Origin: Pseudomonadota bacterium
GTDB taxonomy: Bacteria; Pseudomonadota; Gammaproteobacteria; Steroidobacterales; Steroidobacteraceae
Assembly: GCA_016705325.1 (NCBI GenBank)
Contig: JADIYJ010000008.1
Coordinates: 124,001-188,000, forward strand
DNA length: 64,000 nucleotides
Reading direction: 5' to 3'
Shown in pieces: positions 26,316 through 35,467 of this stretch (within the stretch, counting starts at the first letter, position 1; every line of letters begins with the position of its first letter). A program made the position numbers and the translations under genes. The notes under the pieces are model-generated. The model was not told the DNA's origin. It ran no database searches and saw only the letters and a program-made list of their open reading frames with translations.

Positions 26316-27776
26316 ATGAACAATTCCCCCGCCGAAGAATCGCTCGACCCGGCCGACTGGGAGGCATTGCGCCGCCTGGCGCATCAGGCAATCGACGATG
26401 GCTTCGACTACCTGCAGGGTGCCCGTGACCGGCCCGTCTGGCAGCCGGTGCCAGAAGCGATCGTCGCGCGACTGCGCCAGCCCGCACCCAGGTCGCCGCA
26501 GGGCGCCGAATCGGCCTACGGCGAGTTCAAGGAAATCGTGATGCCTTATTCGATGGGCAACACGCATCCGCGCTTCTGGTCGTGGTTCATGGGCAACGGC
26601 ACTCCCTTCGCGGCCGTCGGCGATTTCCTGGCGGCCGTGCTCAACCCCAACATGGGGGGCGGCAACCACGCGCCGAATCATGTCGAGGCGCAGGTCGTCG
26701 ACTGGTGCAAGGAGATCGCGGGCTTCCCCGTGGAATCGAGCGGCCTGCTCGTGAGCGGCGGCTCCATGGCGAACTTCGTCGGCCTCGCAGTCGCACGCAA
26801 CTCCCGGTCCGGGGTCGACGTGCGGGCCGAAGGGGTTGTCGCCATCCCGCGCCCGCTCATGACGTATGCTTCGGTCGAGGTGCACAGCTGCGTGCAGAAG
26901 GCGATCGAGTCGCTTGGCCTCGGTGCGCGTTCGCTGCGCAAGGTGCCGGTCAACGCCGATTTCGAGATCGACATCGGCGCGCTCGAGCGCATGATCGCGG
27001 AGGACCGTGCCGCAGGCCGGCAACCGTTCTGCGTCATCGGCAACGCGGCTACGATCAACACCGGTGCGACGGACGACCTCGACGCGCTCGCCACGCTCTG
27101 CGAACGCGAGCAGCTATGGTTCCACGTCGACGGTGCAATCGGCGCGCTGCTCGCGCTGGCGCCAGGGCACCGCCACCTGGTGCGCGGCATGGAACGCGCG
27201 GACTCCGTCACGCTCGACCTGCACAAGTGGTTGCACGTGCCGTTCGAAGCGGCGTGCGTGCTGGTGCGTGATCGCAGGGCGCACCGCGAAGCGTTTGCCC
27301 TGACGCCGGAATACCTCGAACGCACCGAGCGCGGGCTCGCGAGCGGCGCGCTCTGGTTCAGCGAATACGGGTTGCAGCTTTCGCGTGGCTTCCGTGCGCT
27401 GAAAGTGTGGCTATCGATCAAGGAGCACGGGCTCGATCGCTTCGGCCGCCTGATCGACCGCAACATCGCGCAGGCGCACGAACTCGCCGCCCTGGTTGCG
27501 GCGGAGCCCGAGCTCGAACTGCTGGCGCCCGTCGCGACCAACATCGTCTGCTTCCGTTACAACCCGGGCAGTCTTGGTGACGAGCAGCTCAATGCCCTGA
27601 ACGAGGAACTGCTGATCCGCCTGCACGAAAGCGGGATCGCCGCGCCCTCCTATACGACGCTGCGCGGCCGCTATTGCCTGCGCGCCGCGATCGTCAATTT
27701 CCGGACGACGAGCGCCGACCTGCCGGTGCTCGTGAGTGCCGTCAGGGAGATCGGGGCGTCACTCCCGCGTCCTTGA
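26316..27776 (+). CDS. PLP-dependent group II decarboxylase (aromatic-L-amino-acid decarboxylase family)
   Basis: 486-aa fold-type I PLP enzyme. FSEYGLQLSRGFRALKVWLS and the DLHKWLHVPFEAA block, with Lys304 as the PLP-binding lysine, are characteristic of the DOPA/tyrosine/tryptophan decarboxylase group. HVDGAIGALLAL holds the Asp that pairs with the pyridine nitrogen, and the N-terminal part has MGNTHPRFWSWFMGNGTP. The substrate is an amino acid, probably aromatic, but glutamate or other acids cannot be excluded. Its 3' end overlaps the convergent SMP-30-like gene by 35 bp. Confidence 0.88.
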   Translation: MNNSPAEESLDPADWEALRRLAHQAIDDGFDYLQGARDRPVWQPVPEAIVARLRQPAPRSPQGAESAYGEFKEIVMPYSMGNTHPRFWSWFMGNGTPFAAVGDFLAAVLNPNMGGGNHAPNHVEAQVVDWCKEIAGFPVESSGLLVSGGSMANFVGLAVARNSRSGVDVRAEGVVAIPRPLMTYASVEVHSCVQKAIESLGLGARSLRKVPVNADFEIDIGALERMIAEDRAAGRQPFCVIGNAATINTGATDDLDALATLCEREQLWFHVDGAIGALLALAPGHRHLVRGMERADSVTLDLHKWLHVPFEAACVLVRDRRAHREAFALTPEYLERTERGLASGALWFSEYGLQLSRGFRALKVWLSIKEHGLDRFGRLIDRNIAQAHELAALVAAEPELELLAPVATNIVCFRYNPGSLGDEQLNALNEELLIRLHESGIAAPSYTTLRGRYCLRAAIVNFRTTSADLPVLVSAVREIGASLPRP

Positions 27777-28878
27777 GCGGCAGGACGCCGAAGGCGTCGG
27801 CATGCAGGCTCTGCACGTAGAGCACGCCGTCGCGCTCGGTTGCGCCGCTCGTCTCGGGTAGTTTTCCCGTCGGATCCTGCAGGTCGAGCAGGACGTGGCC
27901 CTGTTCGTCGAAGGCAATGACGTGGCCGTACGCGGCTGGCACGGGCCACAGCGACTTCGGCAGGCGCAGCGTCAGGGCGCGCAGCCACGGTCTGCCCGAC
28001 ATGCCGTCGATCGCATCGCTGCGCGGCTTGGTGAAACCGGTCCAGAAGCGTCCATCCGCACCGCGCGTGACGTTATCCGGGAACCCGGGAAGGTTATCGA
28101 GCAGGACCGTGACACCCGCGGAATTATCGCGCACGGCCTTGCCGGCATCGATCGCATCCGAACCGCGGGCGATCTTCAGGACGCGGTACCTGCCGGTCTC
28201 CGCGACGATCAGCGACTGCTCGTCGGCGGTCAGTGCGACGCCGTTCGGAAAGCAGAGGCCGGTGGCGACGATGCGGGTCTCGCCCGTCGCAGGGTCGTAT
28301 TCGAGCACGCGTCCGCTGCACGATTGCTCGATGATGTCGAACAATGCAGCGTCGAACGTGCCGTATTCCTGCGGCGACATCCGCTGCGTGGCATCGGTGA
28401 ACACCATGCGGCCGTCCGCAGCGACCACGACGGCATCGGCATAGCGAATGGGATCGCCACCCACGCTGCTGGCCAGCACACGAACGCTGCCGTCTGCTTC
28501 CAGGGCCAGCAGGCCGCGCAGCGCGTCGGCGATGATCAGCCGGCCATTCGCGTCGAAGTCGAGGCCGAGCGGCCGGCCAGCCGTGTTGGCCACGGTCTCG
28601 ATCGAACTGCCGTCGGCATTCATTCTGAGCACGGCGCCCGACAGCGTTGCCGTGTACAGCCTGCCGTCCGGACCAAAGGCGATGTGTTCGGGCCCGACTT
28701 CCGGTGTCACCGCGACGAGCTGTAATTGCGCCAGGCGCTCGTTGCGCGCGTGAGCCCCGACATAGCCTGCCGACTTTGGCGCATTCCAGGCCACGGGTGC
28801 GACGGGAACGGGCCACGCGAGCAGGTAGACCGCTGCTGCCGCAATGACGGCGCCGGCAAGCAATAGACCGTTGCGCAT
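27742..28878 (-). CDS. SMP-30/gluconolactonase/strictosidine synthase-like beta-propeller
   Basis: 378-aa six-bladed beta-propeller protein with an N-terminal hydrophobic anchor or signal (LLLAGAVIAAAAVYLLAWPV). GPEHIAFGPDGRLYTATLSG, RPLGLDFDANGRLIIADALR and CFPNGVALTADEQSLIVAET are repeated blade motifs, as in strictosidine synthase-like and SMP-30 hydrolases. Probably a periplasmic lactone or ester hydrolase. It is the last gene of the minus-strand block after the carboxylase operon, 31 bp after the BKACE gene, so it may act on the same substrate. Confidence 0.82.
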   Translation of the reverse strand: MRNGLLLAGAVIAAAAVYLLAWPVPVAPVAWNAPKSAGYVGAHARNERLAQLQLVAVTPEVGPEHIAFGPDGRLYTATLSGAVLRMNADGSSIETVANTAGRPLGLDFDANGRLIIADALRGLLALEADGSVRVLASSVGGDPIRYADAVVVAADGRMVFTDATQRMSPQEYGTFDAALFDIIEQSCSGRVLEYDPATGETRIVATGLCFPNGVALTADEQSLIVAETGRYRVLKIARGSDAIDAGKAVRDNSAGVTVLLDNLPGFPDNVTRGADGRFWTGFTKPRSDAIDGMSGRPWLRALTLRLPKSLWPVPAAYGHVIAFDEQGHVLLDLQDPTGKLPETSGATERDGVLYVQSLHADAFGVLPLKDAGVTPRSP

Positions 28879-28909
28879 CGAACCTCTCCTCAGTCGACGC
28901 CCGTCGGGA

Positions 28910-29776
28910 TCAGGTGGCGAGGTGCAGCATCTTGCGCGCTTCAGCCGGTGTCGCGCACTCGCGTCCCGCCGCGCGCGCCAGGCCGACGATGGCGTCGATC
29001 AGTTCGCCATTGCTGCGCGCCTTGCGTCCGTCCGGCAGGTAGAACGTGTCCTCGAGGCCGGTGCGCAGGTTGCCGCCAAGTTCTGCAGCACGACGATGCA
29101 GCGGCCAGACGTTCTCGCGGCCGATCGCAGTGACCTGCCAGGTGGCGTCGGCAGGCAACAGTCCGATCAGGACCGGCAGCAGCGCCGGATCGGCCGGCAT
29201 GCCGGACTCGACCCCCATGACGAAGTTGAGGTCTGGGTGGCCGCGATACAGCCCTGAGCGCAGGAACATGTCGACGCTGCGCACGATGCCGACGTCGAAG
29301 CATTCGAATTCGGGCAATGCGCCGGTCTCCTGCATCACCTGCAGGAAGGCCGCGACTTTCTCCACCGGGTTGTCGAAGAGCATCGGCGGCCAGGCCCAGC
29401 GACCGTCGCTGCGCATCTTCAGGTAGTTCAGCGAACCCGCGTTGGCGGCTGCAATCTCGGGCTTCACGGCCCGGATGCAGGCGACCGGACCCGAGATATC
29501 CGGACCCACGATGCCGGTGGACTGGTTGAAGACGATGCCCGGGCAGGCTCCGCGGATCGCCTGCGCGATCGCGACGGCGACCGCCGGCTCCCAGCTGGGC
29601 AGGTGACCCTTGCCCGCGGCTTGCTGGCGATAATGAACGTGCACGACGCTGGCCCCCGCGTCGAAGGCCGCCCGTGCCTCGCGTGCCATTTGTTCCGGCG
29701 TCACCGGCACGTTGTGCTGCGCGGGATCCGTCAGCACGCCGGTCAGGGCGCAGGTCACGATGACTTTGGCGTTCAT
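28910..29776 (-). CDS. 3-keto-5-aminohexanoate cleavage enzyme family (BKACE, DUF849)
   Basis: 288-aa TIM-barrel enzyme. The family condenses a beta-keto acid with acetyl-CoA, yielding acetoacetate and a new acyl-CoA, with a zinc ion bound by the HVH motif (VVHVHYRQ here). VTCALTGVLTDPAQHNVPVT is the canonical N-terminus, and the GLEDTFYLPDGRKARSN block the C-terminal substrate pocket. The start ATG overlaps the stop of the biotin carboxylase gene by 4 bp (ATGA). In a leucine/terpenoid type operon this position is usually taken by HMG-CoA lyase. Confidence 0.9.
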   Translation of the reverse strand: MNAKVIVTCALTGVLTDPAQHNVPVTPEQMAREARAAFDAGASVVHVHYRQQAAGKGHLPSWEPAVAVAIAQAIRGACPGIVFNQSTGIVGPDISGPVACIRAVKPEIAAANAGSLNYLKMRSDGRWAWPPMLFDNPVEKVAAFLQVMQETGALPEFECFDVGIVRSVDMFLRSGLYRGHPDLNFVMGVESGMPADPALLPVLIGLLPADATWQVTAIGRENVWPLHRRAAELGGNLRTGLEDTFYLPDGRKARSNGELIDAIVGLARAAGRECATPAEARKMLHLAT

Positions 29777-31773
29777 GCAGACTCTCCTTCGTACCGCACG
29801 AGCACCTGGCCGGGGACGACCTGGTCGCCCGCCTTGATGGCAACGTCCGCGATCGGGCCGGCACGTGCGGCGCGGATCTCGTGCTCCATTTTCATCGCCT
29901 CGAGCACGACGAGTCGATCGCCCTTGGCGACCGTCAGGCCGGTCGTCGCGGCCACTTCGACCACCCGGCCGTTGATGGCCGCACGAACTTCCATCGCGGC
30001 CGCGCCATCGGTCTCGCTCGAACGCGCGGGCTCGCGCCGCCGGCAATTGAAGACGAAATCGCCCTGCAATGTGTGCAGCCACAGCGTCGTGCCCGACCAG
30101 GCGTAGCGATAGTCGATGTGCTCGCCATCAATGATCGCCTTCGCCTGCATTCCGGTCGTGACCGGCACCGCCTGCAGCTGGATCTGGCCCGCGGCGTGTT
30201 CCACCCGCGCGCTGCCGGGTGTCAGGTACAGACGCCCGCGCATCTCGGTGCTTGCGCCCGCCAAGGCCGCAGGTGCGTGCCAGCGCAGTCGCCACGGTTG
30301 CGGCAATGGCCGGCCGGTGCTCCAGTTGCGCCACGCTGCTGCCGTGCATTCGGCTTCCGGCGCGCCGGCGACGGAAATCCAGGCGGCCAACGCCCAGAGC
30401 CTCGCGTCGGGCTGCGGCTGACGAGTCTCGGCAGCGCCAAAGTGCCGTTCGATGAAGGCCGTTGACACGTCGAATCCCGCGCGGAAGCTCTCATGCCGGA
30501 GCAGGCGGCCGAGAAACGCACGATTGCTCTGCAGGCCGAGCAGCACGGTTCGGTCGACCGCTGCAGCGAGCTGATCGATGCACTGCTCCCGCGTCGGCGC
30601 ATGCGCGATCAGCTTGGCGACCATCGAGTCGTACCAGGCCGGGACCTCGGCGCCCGCCCGCAACGCGTGATCGCAGCGGACGCCCGTGGGCGGTGACCAG
30701 TCCACGATCGTGCCGCTGCCAGGCATGAAGTCGTCCATCGGCGACTCGGCACACAGCCGCACTTCGATGGCGTGGCCGCGCAACTGCACTTCGTCCTGCC
30801 GCAAGGGCAGCGGTTCGCCGCGCGCCACGCGCAATTGCCATTCGACCAGATCGAGGCCCGTGACGCATTCGGTCACCGGGTGCTCGACCTGGAGCCGTGT
30901 GTTCATTTCCATGAAGTAGAAGTGGCCCGCGCGGTCGAGCAGGAATTCGACGGTGCCGGCGCCGACGTAGCCGATCTCGCGCGCAACGGCCACGGCAGCG
31001 GCTCCCATGCGCACGCGCAGCTCGGCATTCACGGCCGGCGAGGGGGATTCCTCGATGAGCTTCTGGTGCCTGCGCTGCACGGAGCAGTCGCGTTCGCCGA
31101 GGTGCAGGACGTTGCCGTGCGCATCCGCAAACACCTGGATCTCCACGTGACGGGGTTCGACCAAAGCACGTTCGAGGATCAGCCGCCCGTCGCCGAAAGA
31201 CTTGGCCGCTTCCGCGGCCGCCGAGCGGAGGGCGTCCGGCAGGCCCGGCGCGCTCTGCACCAGCCGCATGCCGCGCCCGCCGCCGCCGCCGGCGGCCTTC
31301 ACCATCACCGGGTAGCCGATGCGGTCCGCTTCGTGCTGGAGGATGGCGGGATCCTGATCGTCACCGTCGTAGCCGGGCACGACAGCGATGCCAGCGGCGG
31401 CCATGCGCTGCCGCGCACGCGCCTTGTCACCCATCGCGTCGATCGCCGCGGGCGGTGGACCAACGAAGACGAGACCGGCGGCGGTGACGGCGGCGGCAAA
31501 TGCGGCGTTCTCGGAAAGAAAACCGTAACCCGGATGAATCGCGTCCGCGCCTGACGCGCGCGCCGCCGCGAGCAGCTTGTCGATGCGCCGGTAGCTGTCC
31601 GCCGCGGCGAGGCCGCCCAGTGGCACGGTATCGTCGCAGGCAGCAACGTGCACGCTGCCGCGGTCGGCGTCGGAGTAGACGGCGACGGTCGCAATTCCCA
31701 TCTGCCGGGCGGTGCGGGCGATGCGCGTGACGATCTCGCCGCGGTTGGCGATGAGCAGGCGATGCACGGGCAT
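29773..31773 (-). CDS. Acyl-CoA carboxylase alpha subunit (biotin carboxylase + BCCP)
   Basis: 666-aa subunit of a biotin-dependent carboxylase. The N-terminal biotin carboxylase (LLIANRGEIVTRIARTARQM, KAAGGGGGRGMRLV, MEMNTRLQVEHPVTE) is followed by a BT-like linker domain and a biotinyl domain with EAMKMEHE, biotin Lys628. The closest families are methylcrotonyl-CoA, geranyl-CoA and propionyl-CoA carboxylases. The start at 31773 gives the canonical N-terminus and overlaps the upstream hydratase by 3 bp. Its partner beta subunit is encoded at 33771-35387 in the same operon. Confidence 0.93.
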   Translation of the reverse strand: MPVHRLLIANRGEIVTRIARTARQMGIATVAVYSDADRGSVHVAACDDTVPLGGLAAADSYRRIDKLLAAARASGADAIHPGYGFLSENAAFAAAVTAAGLVFVGPPPAAIDAMGDKARARQRMAAAGIAVVPGYDGDDQDPAILQHEADRIGYPVMVKAAGGGGGRGMRLVQSAPGLPDALRSAAAEAAKSFGDGRLILERALVEPRHVEIQVFADAHGNVLHLGERDCSVQRRHQKLIEESPSPAVNAELRVRMGAAAVAVAREIGYVGAGTVEFLLDRAGHFYFMEMNTRLQVEHPVTECVTGLDLVEWQLRVARGEPLPLRQDEVQLRGHAIEVRLCAESPMDDFMPGSGTIVDWSPPTGVRCDHALRAGAEVPAWYDSMVAKLIAHAPTREQCIDQLAAAVDRTVLLGLQSNRAFLGRLLRHESFRAGFDVSTAFIERHFGAAETRQPQPDARLWALAAWISVAGAPEAECTAAAWRNWSTGRPLPQPWRLRWHAPAALAGASTEMRGRLYLTPGSARVEHAAGQIQLQAVPVTTGMQAKAIIDGEHIDYRYAWSGTTLWLHTLQGDFVFNCRRREPARSSETDGAAAMEVRAAINGRVVEVAATTGLTVAKGDRLVVLEAMKMEHEIRAARAGPIADVAIKAGDQVVPGQVLVRYEGESA

Positions 31774-32603
31774 CAGTCGAACTCCGGCAAGGCGGGGACT
31801 TCCGTATGCCACGCGGGTCGACGACGTTCGCGACTGGCGGCGATGCCTTCACGCGCCACTCCAGCGCGCAGCAGTGCGGCGAAGTCCTGCGCAGCCGCGT
31901 CGAGCGCCGCCGGCAGGGGCGTCTCGAGGTTGCGCAGGGCGAGACGCTTGGTCGCGCGCAGCGCGCTCGGTTCGGCCAGTGCGAGCAGCCCGAGTTCGGC
32001 CGCGACGGTCTTGCTCAGGTCGGTCAGGGGCACCACGACGTCGATGAACCCGTCGGCGTGCGCTGCGATTGCATCGAGTCGTGCGGCCGCCAGCATGCGC
32101 CAGCGAGCTCGTGTCGCACCGATGCGCCGCGCGACGAAGGGTGCGATCTGTGCGGGAGCGACTCCGAGCGTGACCTCGGGCATGGCGTACACCGCGTCGT
32201 CCGTCGCAATGACGCGATCGAGCACGGCCGCCAGCCCGACGCCGCCTCCCATCGCCGCGCCACGAATGACTCCGAGCGTGGGAACCGGCAGCGCCGCGAG
32301 GCGTTCGAGCATCGCGCCGAACTTGCGGTTGTGCGCGATGATTGGATCGGGGCCGGCAGGTGCCGGCGCGGCCATCAGCTCCAGGAAGCCACCGAAGTCG
32401 GCGCCTGCGCAAAAGCTGCCGCCCGCTCCCCACAGCACCAGTGTGTGCGCCTCGGCATCCGCTGCGACGCGATCGCACAGCGCCAGCAATTCATCCATCA
32501 ACGGCTCGGAGAGTGCGTTGCGCTTGTCGGGTCGGTTCAGGCGCGCGAACCAGAACGCACCGCGGCGCTCGACCTGTACCAGCGCCTCACCTGCCAGGCT
32601 CAT
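31773..32603 (-). CDS. Enoyl-CoA hydratase/isomerase family protein
   Basis: 276-aa crotonase-fold enzyme. FCAGADFGGFLELM is the oxyanion-hole CAGAD block, and GAAMGGGVGLAAVLDRVIAT the second oxyanion-hole loop, with EVTLGVAPAQI following. In this operon position it resembles methylglutaconyl-CoA (LiuC) or isohexenylglutaconyl-CoA (AtuE) hydratases, hydrating the product of the carboxylase. Both ends overlap neighbours by 3-4 bp, showing tight coupling. Catalytic glutamates cannot be assigned with certainty. Confidence 0.88.
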   Translation of the reverse strand: MSLAGEALVQVERRGAFWFARLNRPDKRNALSEPLMDELLALCDRVAADAEAHTLVLWGAGGSFCAGADFGGFLELMAAPAPAGPDPIIAHNRKFGAMLERLAALPVPTLGVIRGAAMGGGVGLAAVLDRVIATDDAVYAMPEVTLGVAPAQIAPFVARRIGATRARWRMLAAARLDAIAAHADGFIDVVVPLTDLSKTVAAELGLLALAEPSALRATKRLALRNLETPLPAALDAAAQDFAALLRAGVAREGIAASRERRRPAWHTEVPALPEFD

Positions 32604-33757
32604 GCGCCCGGTCTCGACAACGTGCCGGTCAGCTTGCAGATGATCGAGAGCATCACCTCGTCGGCGCCGCCGCCGATCGAGCCCAGTCTGCCGTCGCGCA
32701 GCAGGCGCGACACGCGGTTTTCCCAGGTGTACCCCATGCCGCCCCAGAACTGCAGGCACTTGTCCGCGACCTCGCGCGACAGCCGGCCGGCCTTGAGCTT
32801 GGCCATCGACGCGAGCTGCGTGACGTCCTGCCCGGCGACGAAGAGTTCCGTCGCGCGGTAAACGAGCGCGCGCAGCGCCTCGACCTCGGTCTGCAGTTCG
32901 GCGAGCGTGTAGTGCACGACCTGATGGTCGAGCACGCTGCGGCCGAAGATCTGGCGGCTGCGCGTGTATTCGATGGTGTCGGCGATCGCGTGATCGAGGC
33001 CGCCCAGTGCATTGGCGGCACCCCACAACCGTTCTTCCTGGAACTGCTGCATCTGGTAGGTGAAGCCCATGCCCTCGTCGCCGATGCGGTAGCGCTGCGG
33101 CACGCGCACGTCGTCGAAGTGAATCTGCGCGGTGTCGGACGAGTGCATGCCGAGCTTGCGGATTTTGCGCGCCACGGTGACGCCGGGCGTCTGCATCGGC
33201 ACGACGATCAGCGACTTGTTGCGGTGCGGGCTGCCGTCCGACGTGTTCGCGAGGCAGCACATCCAGTCGGCTTGCGCGCCGTTGGTGATCCAGAGCTTGC
33301 CGCCGTTGATGACGTAGTCGCCGCCGTCCTTGCGGGCCGTCGTGCGGATCGCGGCGACGTCGGAGCCGGCGCCGGCTTCGGAGACGCCGATGCACGCCAC
33401 CCTTTCGCCCGCGACCGCCGGCACGAGGAATTCACGCTGCAGTTCGGGGCTGCCGATCCGCGCCAGCGCAGGCGTCGCCATGTCCGTCTGCACGCCGATT
33501 GCGAGCGGCACGCCACCACACGTGCACGCGCCGAGCGCTTCGGCCAGCACGACGGCGTAGCTGTAATCGAGCGCCGCGCCACCGACGGCCGCGGGCTTGG
33601 TGAGCCCGAGCAAGCCGAGTTGCCCGAGCTTGCGCAAGACTTCGTGCGCGGGGAACGCGCCGGCATCCTCCCAGGCATCGACGTGCGGATTGAGTTCTTC
33701 GCGGCAGAACCGCTCGACGGTGCGGCGCAGCTCTGCGTGTTCGTGGGTAAATAGCAT
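32600..33757 (-). CDS. Acyl-CoA dehydrogenase (isovaleryl/citronellyl-CoA dehydrogenase-like)
   Basis: 385-aa FAD enzyme that introduces the alpha-beta double bond into an acyl-CoA. GVSEAGAGSDVAAIRTTA and WITNGAQADWMCCLAN are the FAD and substrate-loop motifs; RQIFGRSVLDHQVVHYTLAE and the CLQFWGGMGYTWENRVSRLL C-terminal block complete the fold. The absence of a simple YEGT motif means the catalytic Glu position is unclear. It lies between the carboxyltransferase gene (13 bp upstream) and the hydratase gene (overlapping by 4 bp). Confidence 0.9.
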   Translation of the reverse strand: MLFTHEHAELRRTVERFCREELNPHVDAWEDAGAFPAHEVLRKLGQLGLLGLTKPAAVGGAALDYSYAVVLAEALGACTCGGVPLAIGVQTDMATPALARIGSPELQREFLVPAVAGERVACIGVSEAGAGSDVAAIRTTARKDGGDYVINGGKLWITNGAQADWMCCLANTSDGSPHRNKSLIVVPMQTPGVTVARKIRKLGMHSSDTAQIHFDDVRVPQRYRIGDEGMGFTYQMQQFQEERLWGAANALGGLDHAIADTIEYTRSRQIFGRSVLDHQVVHYTLAELQTEVEALRALVYRATELFVAGQDVTQLASMAKLKAGRLSREVADKCLQFWGGMGYTWENRVSRLLRDGRLGSIGGGADEVMLSIICKLTGTLSRPGA

Positions 33758-33770
33758 GAGAACCTCGGAA

Positions 33771-35387
33771 TCAGGGGCGGGCGACGCCGAAGGTGAGCGG
33801 GCGCAGTTGCAGGCCGTCCGCGCGCCGGAAGAGCTGCAGTACCTGCGTCAGCACGCCGCGGGTGTCGCGCGGGTCGATGATGCCGTCGTCGAGCAGCCGG
33901 CCGGAGGTGTAGAACGACGACGTCTGCCGGTCGAAAGTCTCGACGATCCTGGCGCGCATGCCGTCGATCTGGGCGCGGTCGGGTTCCAGTCCGCGGTCGC
34001 GGGCCGAAGCCTCCAGCACGATCGCCATCGTCCCTGCTGCCTGCTCGGCGCCCATGACGGCGGTGCGCGCGTTTGGCCACGAGAACAGGAATCGCGGGGC
34101 GAAGCCGCGGCCGCACATGCCGTAGTTGCCGGCGCCGTAGGACGCCCCGCACTGGATCGTCACCTGCGGCACGGTCGCGTTCGCCACGGCCTGGATCATC
34201 TTGGAGCCGTGCTTGATCATCCCGGCGCGCTCGGACTCCTTGCCGACGATGTATCCGGTCGTGTTCTGCAGGTAGATCAGCGGCAGCCCGGACTGGCAGC
34301 ATTGCTGGATGAAATGCGTCGCCTTGCTCGAACCCGCCGGATCGAGCGGGCCGTTGTTGCTGAGGATTCCCACGGCAAACCCGCCGATCGACGCGTGCAC
34401 GCAGACGGTGGCGGGGCCGTAGTCGGGCTGGAACTCCATGAAGTCCGAGTCGTCGCAGAGCCGGGCGATGACCTCGCGCATGTCGACGGGCTTGCGGCCA
34501 TCGACCGGCATGATGCCCAGCAGTTCGTCGGCGGCAAAGCGCGGCCCGAGTGCTGCCGGCAGGCTGGTTTCGTGCCGATGCCAGGCCAGGCGTCGCAGGT
34601 GTTCCCGCAGCGCGCGGATCGCATCGGCGTCGTCCTCGGCGAGGTACTCGGCGAGTCCCGAGACGGAGGCGTGCATCAAAGCGCCGCCCAGCTCTTCTTC
34701 CGTTGCGATCTCGCCAGTCGCTGCCTTGAGCAGCGGCGGGCCGGCGAGGAAAGCGCGCGCGCGGTCGCGCACCATCACGACGAAGTCCGACATGCCGGGC
34801 ATGTAGGCCCCGCCGGCGGTGGCGCTGCCATGCACGATCGTCAGCACGGGTATGCCCGCCGCCGACATGCGCGCGAGTCGCGCGTAATGCGAGCCGCCGA
34901 AAATGAAGTCCTCGACGCGGTAGCGCAACAGGTTGGCGCCGGCGGACTCGACCAGGTGCACGAACGGCAGGCCGTTCTCGAGCGCAAGCTGCTGCACCCG
35001 CTGAAATTTCTCCAGCCCCATCGGCTGCAATGCGCCGGCTTCGATGCCGGAATCGTCGACGACGATCACGCAGCGGGCGCCACTGACCTGGCCGATGCCC
35101 GCCAGCAATCCGCCGCCCGGCGTCGACTTCTCGGGATCGGGGTTGTCCAGCAGGTAACCGGCACAGGCCGCGAGTTCGAGGTAGGGCGCGCCCGCATCCA
35201 GCAGCAGTCCCAGTCGCTCGCGCGGCAGCAACTGGCCGCGCCTGGCGAACCTTGGTCCTGCGCGACCCGATGCTGCCGCCGCGCGGTCGCGCAATTCGTC
35301 GTGGCGCGCGACCAGCGCCAGCATGTGGGCACGGTTTTCCGCACCGGCGGTGCCCGCCACGTCCAGGGACGATTTGAAGACCGGCAT
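33771..35387 (-). CDS. Acyl-CoA carboxylase beta subunit (carboxyltransferase)
   Basis: 538-aa carboxyltransferase. It has two crotonase-like halves: the N-half has LESAGANLLRYRVEDFIFGG and VHGSATAGGAYMPGMSDFVV, the C-half has QNTTGYIVGKESERAGMIKH and IQCGASYGAGNYGMCGRGFA. These are characteristic of the methylcrotonyl-CoA (LiuB/MccB) and geranyl-CoA (AtuC) carboxylases; which of the two cannot be told from motifs. It is the first gene of the minus-strand operon. A perfect palindrome lies 35 bp upstream of its start, shared with the divergent dehydrogenase. Confidence 0.92.
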   Translation of the reverse strand: MPVFKSSLDVAGTAGAENRAHMLALVARHDELRDRAAAASGRAGPRFARRGQLLPRERLGLLLDAGAPYLELAACAGYLLDNPDPEKSTPGGGLLAGIGQVSGARCVIVVDDSGIEAGALQPMGLEKFQRVQQLALENGLPFVHLVESAGANLLRYRVEDFIFGGSHYARLARMSAAGIPVLTIVHGSATAGGAYMPGMSDFVVMVRDRARAFLAGPPLLKAATGEIATEEELGGALMHASVSGLAEYLAEDDADAIRALREHLRRLAWHRHETSLPAALGPRFAADELLGIMPVDGRKPVDMREVIARLCDDSDFMEFQPDYGPATVCVHASIGGFAVGILSNNGPLDPAGSSKATHFIQQCCQSGLPLIYLQNTTGYIVGKESERAGMIKHGSKMIQAVANATVPQVTIQCGASYGAGNYGMCGRGFAPRFLFSWPNARTAVMGAEQAAGTMAIVLEASARDRGLEPDRAQIDGMRARIVETFDRQTSSFYTSGRLLDDGIIDPRDTRGVLTQVLQLFRRADGLQLRPLTFGVARP

Positions 35388-35422
35388 GCCTGACACCTTG
35401 GCGACTCGACCCGGGGATCGTA

Positions 35423-35438
35423 AAGCAAGCGCTTGCTT
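35423..35438. promoter_or_regulatory. 16-bp perfect palindrome, probable TetR operator
   Basis: AAGCAAGC joined to GCTTGCTT forms a 16-bp uninterrupted palindrome in the 80-bp gap between the divergent carboxyltransferase and acyl-CoA dehydrogenase genes. The TetR-family gene follows the dehydrogenase. TetR repressors of acyl-CoA operons, such as AtuR and PsrA, bind similar palindromes, so this is the probable operator for both directions. Confidence 0.6.
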
Positions 35439-35467
35439 GAATAAAGAGGTGGCCCTAGGATCGTCGC

